Of a DNA stretch of 11,206 bases, positions 1 to 6,309 are shown one piece after another (positions within the stretch are counted from its first letter, which is position 1; each line of letters opens with the position of its first letter). Under the pieces are notes generated by a model. The model was not told where the DNA came from. It did not search any database and saw only the letters and a list, made by a program, of their open reading frames with translations. The DNA is taken from contig JALQWV010000034.1 in the NCBI GenBank assembly GCA_023263465.1, positions 1 to 11,206 of the forward strand. Direction: 5' to 3'. The DNA is from Ilumatobacteraceae bacterium (GTDB taxonomy: Bacteria > Actinomycetota > Acidimicrobiia > Acidimicrobiales > Ilumatobacteraceae). A program made the translations under genes and the position numbers.

Positions 1-132
1 CACTTCTTCAATTGGCATGATGTCGCGAATGTCGCGGCGGTGCATTTGGGTTATCTCAAGCACTGGATGAGCCTGTGATTGCTGAGTATTTCCAACATCT
101 ACTCTCTTGATTAATCGGTCAAGAATGCTCAT
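1..132 (-). CDS. rimI: RimI-type N-acetyltransferase, N-terminal fragment (runs off left edge)
   Basis: Only the first 44 codons are present; the GNAT catalytic core and acetyl-CoA-binding loop lie outside the window. Residues 25-44 read LEITQMHRRDIRDIMPIEEV, which fits the family's opening strand and helix (pattern I-x-x-M-x-x-x-D-I-x-x-I-x-x-I-E-E). RimI acetylates the N-terminal alanine of ribosomal protein S18 in E. coli and may have other targets elsewhere. The ATG overlaps the tsaB stop as ATGA and has an AAGGAG six bases upstream, so translation is probably coupled to tsaB. This start gives about 24 residues before the conserved domain, longer than usual; an internal ATG at 45-43 would remove them but lacks the clear ribosome binding site. 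Position next to tsaB and tsaE supports the name. A fusion to tsaD or another domain further left cannot be excluded. Confidence 0.75.
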   Translation of the reverse strand, partial: MSILDRLIKRVDVGNTQQSQAHPVLEITQMHRRDIRDIMPIEEV

Positions 133-842
133 TGCGCGCTCCTTGTAGCCCAATTAATTTCCGCGTCAGGTGCACGTAAATACATTGGAACTACTTCATC
201 AACCTGCACCCACTCTCCCCGCAATGCGCGCTCATGAGCGATTTCAACGAGAGTCGACGCAAGGGGCATTGCGTATTTGTCGTCTGCAATGTCAAGGGCT
301 GGTATCACTGGTTTGAGTCGTTCGCGAAACTCGGTTTCGTGTTTCAACGCGCCAGTACCAACAAGCAACGTTGACTGTCCACGGTCCATCACATCCACTG
401 CACACTGTTCTGGAGACCCAATCTGTGGCTTGGCAACTTGTTTCAGTTTTCCATCTGTCATGCGATAGAGCGACCAGTACACCTCACCGCGCCGAGCATC
501 AACTACTGAAGCGATGACCTCATTTGAGGTCTGTACCGCAGAAGCCAAGATGTCAAGGCTGGTCACCGGAAACATTGGCACGTCAATTACCTGCGCGATC
601 GCTTGGGCAGACGCAACTCCCACCCGCATACCTGTAAACAAGCCAGGCCCTATGTCAATAGCGATTCCACCTACATCCCACAATTCAACCGAAGCCTGCT
701 TGCATACAAAATCGATCATTGGTGTGAGCGCTTCGGCATGTTGACGATCACTTCGAATTTCGCTGCTTGCAAGAAGCATGTCACCATCGTGCAATGCAAC
801 GCTTACGGCATCCGTCGCCGTATCAATTCCCAAAATGATCAA
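129..842 (-). CDS. tsaB: tRNA t6A37 threonylcarbamoyltransferase complex subunit TsaB
   Basis: A 237-residue member of the ASKHA-fold YeaZ/TsaB family, the usual length. With TsaD and TsaE it transfers threonylcarbamoyl from threonylcarbamoyl-AMP to A37 of ANN-decoding tRNAs; TsaB itself is a non-catalytic scaffold that dimerises with TsaD. Visible marks are the opening strand IILGIDTAT (2-10), RQHAEAL (33-39), the signature GPGLFTGMRVG (65-75) and DARRGEVYW near residue 120. I chose a TTG start at 842-840 because it places the conserved MIILGIDTAT at the N-terminus, overlaps the tsaE stop by four bases (TTGA) and has GAGGTGG five bases upstream. An in-frame start further upstream, giving 17 more residues, would add sequence absent from the family and overlap tsaE by about 55 bases. 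It sits between tsaE and rimI, as in many actinobacteria. Confidence 0.93.
   Translation of the reverse strand: MIILGIDTATDAVSVALHDGDMLLASSEIRSDRQHAEALTPMIDFVCKQASVELWDVGGIAIDIGPGLFTGMRVGVASAQAIAQVIDVPMFPVTSLDILASAVQTSNEVIASVVDARRGEVYWSLYRMTDGKLKQVAKPQIGSPEQCAVDVMDRGQSTLLVGTGALKHETEFRERLKPVIPALDIADDKYAMPLASTLVEIAHERALRGEWVQVDEVVPMYLRAPDAEINWATRSAQ
139..144 (-). promoter_or_regulatory. Ribosome binding site of rimI
   Basis: The minus strand reads AAGGAG, then six bases, then ATG at 132. It lies inside the last codons of tsaB. It decides the rimI start in favour of the upstream ATG that overlaps the tsaB stop codon. Confidence 0.75.
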
Positions 843-1321
843 GCAGACCACCTCGCTAACGAAGTGCGGAGTTTGTCCCATCGCGATTCCCATTGCTTGC
901 CACGCCAGCCAATTTCAATGCGCCGAGAGTCCTCGCTCCCGTCAACGTGACTCAACGTGATCGTGAGTCCATCACCGATGTCATCGCCCACTACATCGCC
1001 CCACTCAACCAATGCAACTCCACCTGCCTCAACAAGTTCGGCAATACCTAGGTCAGCAAGTTCGCCTGTGCGCTCAAGCCGATACAAGTCAGCATGGTGC
1101 ATTGGTAGTCGCCCACCTGAATAGTTGTGTAGCAAATTGAACGTTGGCGATGTGATTGGTTCAGGCACGCCAAGTGACTTGCCAAACTGCTGTGCAAAAA
1201 AAGTCTTCCCCGCACCCATTTCTCCAATCAACACAAACATGTCTCCAGGTTTCGCCAAGTCAGCAATCACTCCAGCAATCTCAGCAGTGTCGGTTTGGCG
1301 CGGTGCAGTCAAGGTAATCAT
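839..1321 (-). CDS. tsaE: tRNA t6A37 biosynthesis ATPase TsaE
   Basis: A 160-residue P-loop ATPase of the YjeE/TsaE family, the normal length. It binds the TsaB-TsaD dimer and its ATP hydrolysis is needed for turnover of the t6A complex in the cytoplasm. Visible motifs are Walker A GEMGAGKT (33-40), ITSPTF (56-61, switch-like segment), HHADLYRL (75-82) and VALVEWGD (102-109, the family's Walker-B-like strand with the usual EW pair). The ATG at 1321 puts the first strand and the P-loop at normal distances. The ribosome binding site is weak (CTTTCCCTC before ATG). Forty-one bases separate it from alr; they hold a CCTAGG palindrome but no convincing promoter or terminator. Its stop overlaps the tsaB start, so the two are probably made together. 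Confidence 0.94.
   Translation of the reverse strand: MITLTAPRQTDTAEIAGVIADLAKPGDMFVLIGEMGAGKTFFAQQFGKSLGVPEPITSPTFNLLHNYSGGRLPMHHADLYRLERTGELADLGIAELVEAGGVALVEWGDVVGDDIGDGLTITLSHVDGSEDSRRIEIGWRGKQWESRWDKLRTSLARWSA
848..854 (-). promoter_or_regulatory. Ribosome binding site of tsaB
   Basis: The minus strand reads GAGGTGG followed by TCTGC and the TTG start at 842. Its match to the anti-Shine-Dalgarno and its spacing support the non-ATG start chosen for tsaB. Confidence 0.65.
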
Positions 1322-1362
1322 GAGGGAAAGCCGTATTTAGCCTAGGTAGTAACGCAGGCGAA

Positions 1363-2499
1363 CTAATTGATGTATCTACGCGGCATGCGAGCGCTGATTG
1401 CGCACACGATTTCGTAGCCAATAGTGCCCAGTTTGTTTGCCCATTCATTGGCCGTAATGAGTTCGGAGCCTTGCGCACCGATGAGGACAGCCTCGTCACC
1501 AACGCTCACTGCATCGTCTGCGCAGTTCACCATGATCTGATCCATCGTGACTACACCAGCAAATCCACGACGCGCCCCATGTATCAGCACTGCTCCGTTC
1601 TCCCACATGCCTCGCGGCACTCCATCTGCGTAGCCAAGTGGAAGTGTGGCAATCGTTGAATCTCGTTCAAGTGGTCGCTTCAGGCCGTATGACACACCTT
1701 GACCTGCAGCAACTCGCTGCACGTGAGACACGCGTGCATGCACCGACATAACCGGGCGAAGGTCAAGCTGGTGTGCTGCACCAAATGAGTCGGTTGCGGC
1801 ATCTCCAGAAATTCCATACATGGCAATTCCCACTCGAGCCATTGTGCAACCAACGCCAGTATCTAACCTGCGAACCACGGAAGCTGAATTTGAAATGTGC
1901 ACATGCTGAATGTCAACTCCTAATGCACGTACGTGCTCAACAACCTGCATGAACGTAGATACCTGCTTCTGCGCAAATAGAGTGTCGGCAATATCTGCTG
2001 TAGCCAAATGAGTGAACATCCCGTCAAGCGTCAGCCACGGTGATTCCGCAATAAGACTTGCAACTCTTACCGCATTGTCGGGTTGCACTCCTACACGATG
2101 CATTCCTGAGTCAACCTTCACATGAACTGAAGCCATGATCTCAAGTTCACTTGCTATGCGCGCGAAACGAACAATCGTTGATTCGTTGTACAAGGTGGCA
2201 ATCAATCCATACGAAATAATGTCGCGAAACTGGTCTTCGGGCTGTTCGCTCATAATCAGAATCGGCGCATTAATTCCGGCCTGTCGAAGCACAATGCCCT
2301 CTTGCACTAACGCAACACAAAGTCCGTGCGCACCCGATTGCAATGCAACTCGCGCGCATTCAACGGCGCCGTGACCGTATGCGTCTGCCTTGACAACAGC
2401 CCACAACTGTTGCGGATCCATGTGCGCTGCAAGCGTTTCGACATTGTGTCGAAGTGCGCCTAAGTCAATCTGCGCCCAAGCCCATCGTTGTCCATTCAT
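1363..2499 (-). CDS. alr: Alanine racemase
   Basis: A 378-residue fold-type III PLP enzyme, standard length, that interconverts L- and D-alanine for peptidoglycan. The PLP-binding lysine is K37 in AVVKADAYGHG (34-44). HVKVDSGMHRVG (126-137) is the conserved barrel strand with the substrate-contacting arginine region. ARVGIAMYG (221-229) holds the arginine (R222) that faces the PLP ring nitrogen. LGYADG (288-293) holds the second catalytic tyrosine (Y290). VTMDQ (317-321) corresponds to ICMDQ of the Geobacillus enzyme, with Thr in place of the variable Cys. The ATG lies six bases after the acpS stop and has no clear Shine-Dalgarno, so it may rely on coupling. In many actinobacteria nnrE/nnrD sits between acpS and alr; here it does not. 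It fits functionally with glmM and the glmS-like gene upstream, since all feed cell-wall precursors. Confidence 0.96.
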   Translation of the reverse strand: MNGQRWAWAQIDLGALRHNVETLAAHMDPQQLWAVVKADAYGHGAVECARVALQSGAHGLCVALVQEGIVLRQAGINAPILIMSEQPEDQFRDIISYGLIATLYNESTIVRFARIASELEIMASVHVKVDSGMHRVGVQPDNAVRVASLIAESPWLTLDGMFTHLATADIADTLFAQKQVSTFMQVVEHVRALGVDIQHVHISNSASVVRRLDTGVGCTMARVGIAMYGISGDAATDSFGAAHQLDLRPVMSVHARVSHVQRVAAGQGVSYGLKRPLERDSTIATLPLGYADGVPRGMWENGAVLIHGARRGFAGVVTMDQIMVNCADDAVSVGDEAVLIGAQGSELITANEWANKLGTIGYEIVCAISARMPRRYIN

Positions 2500-2505
2500 G
2501 GGTAA

Positions 2506-2871
2506 CTACTCGGCAGCAACAACAGCGATGGCCACGCTGTCAGTGTGAGATATTGAAACCTGCCACGAGGTAATGCCTCGAGCATCTGCAATCTGTTTGG
2601 CTCTTCCAACAATCCGCAAGGTTGGTTGTCCCGATGTCATCTTCGTTACCGATACATCGTGTAGATCAAATGCACCCAGCCCGACACCGAGCGCTTTCAT
2701 CGTGGCTTCACGCACAGCAAAGCGAGCGGCCAGGCTGGATGCGGGGTCGGACTTAGCGCTGACTGACTGCAATTCATCGTGTGTAAACAGACGATTCCGC
2801 AACTGAGGCGTGCGCTCAAGAGCGATACGAAATCGCTCAACATCTACGGCATCTATGCCAATGCCCTGCAT
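2506..2871 (-). CDS. acpS: Holo-[acyl-carrier-protein] synthase
   Basis: A 121-residue AcpS-type phosphopantetheinyl transferase, the usual short length. It moves 4'-phosphopantetheine from CoA to the serine of acyl carrier protein, activating fatty-acid synthesis. Visible are GIGIDAVDVERF (3-14) with the Mg-binding D7, RLFTHDEL (27-34), the second signature RFAVREATMKALGVG (50-64) with Mg-binding E55, and the closing SISHTDSVAIAVV (106-118). The usual FAxKEA is FAVREA here, a conservative Lys-to-Arg change at position 54. The start lies two bases after the glmS-like stop codon, with a G-rich stretch (ACGGGGC) as a possible ribosome binding site inside the end of that gene, so the pair is almost certainly cotranscribed. 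The small size excludes Sfp-type transferases. Confidence 0.95.
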   Translation of the reverse strand: MQGIGIDAVDVERFRIALERTPQLRNRLFTHDELQSVSAKSDPASSLAARFAVREATMKALGVGLGAFDLHDVSVTKMTSGQPTLRIVGRAKQIADARGITSWQVSISHTDSVAIAVVAAE

Positions 2872-2873
2872 GC

Positions 2874-5800
2874 CTATGCCCCGTTTTGCGTAGTGCGCCA
2901 GTGGTCTGCCGATTCGCTGATTGGCAAAATAAGCAGGTCTGCAACCGATACTTCCGCGAGCCTGTCTTCGCGGAACGAACCTTCGGTTTCTGTTACCCAG
3001 TCCACCAGTCGGTTATATCTGTCGTCGTAGCCCTGCAGCACATTCTTCATTGTTGATGAGGGCAAGCGATCATGGAACAGTACGTGGAGCAACGTAATAC
3101 CCGTAGTTTCGGTCCCCTTGGTTTCTGGAACGAAAATGACAGTACGACCATCGCGTCGTCCGCGTGCGACCAAAACATTGCGATCGGTTGCCACACGATG
3201 TTTAGTTCCTACCAGCGTGGAGTTGCGGTCAACTCGAGACGTAAGTTCACGAGCAATTCCGCCGCGATCAATAACGTTTACTGTGGCGGTGTTGCCTTCA
3301 ACATCGCCTTCAATTGCATAACGGGTGAAACCAACCACCGATGCAACCGCCGGGTCAAGATCAGCAATTACTTTTAGCGCCTTGTACGACAAACGGTCGC
3401 GCGACACTCCAGCCTTCAGCACTTCTTGCACCAATGAACGGTCCAGTAAGCCTTCGTCACTGCGTGAAATTCCAACAGTCACCGTCTTTGCCTGGTGCTT
3501 AATGGCATCTACTGGACGAGTGAGTTCATCAATTGAGCGTGTGAGCGCACTGGTGAGATCGTCGAGAATTGCTTCTGGTGAACTGATCTTGCCAGTGCTC
3601 TGCTGATATGCCTGCAAAGGATCGCTTGACATTGCATCTCGCAACATCGTCACCACTCGTACGGCTGTACTTGCTTCAAGATTTCCGTCGTACATGCCTG
3701 TGGTGAGTGCGTCAAAGAACCGTGTTGCCGGCACACCGATTTCTGAACGGACCTTGGCTAGGAGTTGACTGCCCACACCGCCGCGTTCGACTGCATGTTC
3801 AACTACTTCTCGAGCCGAGCGCAATGGTCGCGCAAGCGAATCAATTGCCAAAGCTGCCTCGTAACCAAACAGGTGACCCACCATCACGCTCAAAACAAAG
3901 GCGACTCGTGGGTCAACGCGTGGCACAGAAATAACAGCAGCAGCCGCATCAAAGCGCTGCTCTCCCTCTTGGGCAATGACAATCGGTAGCGCTTTATGTG
4001 CGCGGTAGATAGCGATTTCTTTGGCCACATCCGATGCCGTGCCATCCGACAGCCCAGTAGCACACACAATGATCATTGGCTCACATGACAAGTCAATGTG
4101 CTTCTTATCCTCAGTGATGTCACACGCGATGGACTTGTAACACAGTTCGGAGAGTTTGATACGAACTTCTTCTGCTGCAACAGCATTGAATCCATTGCCC
4201 ACTACCGTCCAGTATCGACGCGCCGGTGCGAACTGACGAGCCGCCTCGGCAATTTGTGGGCGAAGCGCCAACACCTGAAACATGGCATCGGGAATGGTGC
4301 GCAATGCACCCAGCAATTCATGACGCTCAGCATTGGTGCCGGTTCCGAGTGCCGCTGAAATTGCGCATGCAAGCAATGCGCCAGCAGCAACCTGCGAATA
4401 GAACGCCTTTGTGCTGGCAACACTCATCTCCACATCGCGACCGTCGGAGGTAAACAACACCCCGTCGGCTTTTGCAGACAATTCGCTCCCGCGGCGATTT
4501 ACGATGGCAAGAACAGATGCGCCGCGTGTGCGCGCCAAGTCAACTGTGCGATTGGTATCGGTGGTTGTTCCGCTCTGACTGATCGCGATGATCAGCGTGT
4601 CTGACATGTCAAGTTGCAATTGAAATCCTGACAATTCAGTTGCTGGTAATGCATCTACTTGCGTGCGATGATCGACCATTGTGCGCAACAATTGCGCCAA
4701 GCTTCGACCAGCAATTGCTGCAGTTCCTTGGCCAATCACGCGAATTCGCGTGAAAGTTCCTGCTGTGAGTTTTGCGCGAATATCGTCTGGCAACACTGTT
4801 GGGTCGAGTGTTGCCTCAAGATTTCCATTGCGCTCAGAGATTTTTCCGCGCAAGGTCTTGCGGAAACTCAGCGGTGCCTCTGCAATTTCCTTTGACAAAA
4901 AGTGTTTGTGCTCGCCACGATCAATATCGCGTGTCGTCACTTCGGCAATTGAAACTGATCTATCCATAAGTGGAATGGACGTTCCGTTGTATGCAAGCAT
5001 CCGCACGCCGGCAAGCGATCCTGCGTTGTCGCCATCTAGTGCAATCACTTGTCCACGGCTTGATGGGTTATTCGCATCGGCTAGCGACTCGCCGTCCATT
5101 CGCACATAGTGCAACGTCTCTTCAACTACACCGTATGGCTCACTGGCCACTATAAAACGGTCTTCAGCAATACCGACATACAAACCTTGACCACTTCCGC
5201 GAAGTGCAAGCATCATCGAATTTGGTTCGTCAGCACTTGCAACAGCAATTGCCACACTGCCCTCAAACTCGGCAACCGTTTCTCTAAACGCTTCTACAAA
5301 TGCCATACCCGCAGCGTTCTTGCGCGCGACCACCGTCGGAATGACCTTTGCATCGGTAGTAATTGGTTCTGCAATGTGCAGTCCATTACGAACCTTGATG
5401 TCAGCGTGGTTATCAACATCGCCGTTGAGTGCGGCGAGCATGTACGGAGCAGCAGAGTTGCCACCAACTTCTTCACTGTTTACTGGATGCGCATTTGGTT
5501 CAGAAATAATTCCGACGCTTGCCCAACGTGTGTGCCCGAGAATAGACACGCGAGCATTCGGTTGGCTAATGAGCAGCCGCAACAACGCATCATTGGCAAC
5601 CGCCGTACGCATCGCACGGGTGTTATCTCCGAGTTCGCCAATTTCTGCTGCTGCTTTATACACAAAGGACCATGCACGGCTGCCGGCACCAACGCGCACC
5701 GAGCCGTTAGTGAACAGCGTGTCATCAAGTCGACCGGCAAGCAATGGAGCAACTCGCTTATCAGTTTTGTCTAAGCCATGGCCCCACACCAGTACATGCA

Positions 5801-6299
5801 CGCCGGCAGAGTCGCGACCGCGAACCTCCATCCGATCAAGCGCGGAAAATGCTTGCTGAATAGACAAATACGCATTGCGCGCACTTGCACTTGCATCTTT
5901 GCCTGCTAATTCACCTACGGCTTTTGCTGTGCGCAAGCGATCGTTTCGTAGCGACCATGTGGCGTCGCGCAGTGCGATGAGTTCGTTGCTGCGGCGCTCC
6001 ACTTCCTGGGTTGACAGCCCCGACTCTGATTCCAATTGCGCTTCCGCTCCACTTGCCAAGCCATCTAATTGATCAACACGAGAAACCAGTCCGCTCACTA
6101 AAGCGATGTTGTCAATTAATGTCCCAAGCCCCGACTCACCGCGCAGTGAAGCATCAGCTTCCGCTACTAAACGACCAGATTCAGCAATGTTTCCCGCCGC
6201 TCCAGCAGCAATGGCTCGGTCGAGTGCATCCAGAATGTCGGCGGCAAGTGGCAACGGTCTTGCCGATGGCCGCGACACAACACAGATGATGCCGCACAT
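2874..6299 (-). CDS. glmS: Enlarged GlmS-like glutamine-fructose-6-phosphate aminotransferase (1141 aa)
   Basis: Normal GlmS (about 610 residues) makes glucosamine-6-phosphate from fructose-6-phosphate and glutamine. The start is fixed by MCGIICVV, because the nucleophile Cys2 must become N-terminal. Amidotransferase marks are LDRMEVRGRDSAG (154-166), GHTRWASVG (255-263), LNGDVDN (291-297) and TTDAKV (314-319). SIS1 shows HFLSKEI (466-472), VIGQGTAAIAG (521-531), ISQSGTTTDT (573-582) and VASTKAF (627-633). SIS2 starts near 697; KLSELCY (715-721) and KKHIDL (732-737) keep the equivalents of E. coli Lys485, Glu488 and His504. Extra parts are a helical, partly coiled-coil-like insertion (about 10-150) and about 300 residues after SIS2. 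AKTVTVG (937-943) resembles the catalytic tail AKSVTVE. Residues 944-1141 are unrecognised. The gene lies ten bases after glmM, which uses GlcN-6-P, so GlmS is the likely role; activity is inferred. No strong Shine-Dalgarno is visible. Confidence 0.85.
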   Translation of the reverse strand: MCGIICVVSRPSARPLPLAADILDALDRAIAAGAAGNIAESGRLVAEADASLRGESGLGTLIDNIALVSGLVSRVDQLDGLASGAEAQLESESGLSTQEVERRSNELIALRDATWSLRNDRLRTAKAVGELAGKDASASARNAYLSIQQAFSALDRMEVRGRDSAGVHVLVWGHGLDKTDKRVAPLLAGRLDDTLFTNGSVRVGAGSRAWSFVYKAAAEIGELGDNTRAMRTAVANDALLRLLISQPNARVSILGHTRWASVGIISEPNAHPVNSEEVGGNSAAPYMLAALNGDVDNHADIKVRNGLHIAEPITTDAKVIPTVVARKNAAGMAFVEAFRETVAEFEGSVAIAVASADEPNSMMLALRGSGQGLYVGIAEDRFIVASEPYGVVEETLHYVRMDGESLADANNPSSRGQVIALDGDNAGSLAGVRMLAYNGTSIPLMDRSVSIAEVTTRDIDRGEHKHFLSKEIAEAPLSFRKTLRGKISERNGNLEATLDPTVLPDDIRAKLTAGTFTRIRVIGQGTAAIAGRSLAQLLRTMVDHRTQVDALPATELSGFQLQLDMSDTLIIAISQSGTTTDTNRTVDLARTRGASVLAIVNRRGSELSAKADGVLFTSDGRDVEMSVASTKAFYSQVAAGALLACAISAALGTGTNAERHELLGALRTIPDAMFQVLALRPQIAEAARQFAPARRYWTVVGNGFNAVAAEEVRIKLSELCYKSIACDITEDKKHIDLSCEPMIIVCATGLSDGTASDVAKEIAIYRAHKALPIVIAQEGEQRFDAAAAVISVPRVDPRVAFVLSVMVGHLFGYEAALAIDSLARPLRSAREVVEHAVERGGVGSQLLAKVRSEIGVPATRFFDALTTGMYDGNLEASTAVRVVTMLRDAMSSDPLQAYQQSTGKISSPEAILDDLTSALTRSIDELTRPVDAIKHQAKTVTVGISRSDEGLLDRSLVQEVLKAGVSRDRLSYKALKVIADLDPAVASVVGFTRYAIEGDVEGNTATVNVIDRGGIARELTSRVDRNSTLVGTKHRVATDRNVLVARGRRDGRTVIFVPETKGTETTGITLLHVLFHDRLPSSTMKNVLQGYDDRYNRLVDWVTETEGSFREDRLAEVSVADLLILPISESADHWRTTQNGA

Positions 6300-6309
6300 G
6301 GTGACTAGG

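Noticed and set aside
843..893. Upstream start of tsaB giving 17 more residues
   Set aside because: The family begins at MIILGIDTAT; the TTG at 842 has a good ribosome binding site and a four-base overlap with tsaE.
1363..2499. Thr in place of Cys in the VTMDQ motif of alanine racemase as a sign of lost function
   Set aside because: This position varies in active family members (Ser in E. coli enzymes), and the PLP lysine, catalytic tyrosine and PLP-contacting arginine are all present.
4202..4423. Minus-strand 73-codon frame inside the glmS-like gene, and a similar one at 1281-1502 across tsaE/alr
   Set aside because: Both lie within or across genes whose own frames are continuous and conserved; there is no sign of a frameshift.
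5109..5774. Plus-strand open frame of 221 codons opposite the glmS-like gene, plus overlapping frames at 5320-5859 and 4681-5109
   Set aside because: They are antisense to a gene with clear conserved motifs, have unusual residue composition (many Cys, His, Ser, Arg), no ribosome binding site and no recognisable family. They are shadows of minus-strand codon bias.
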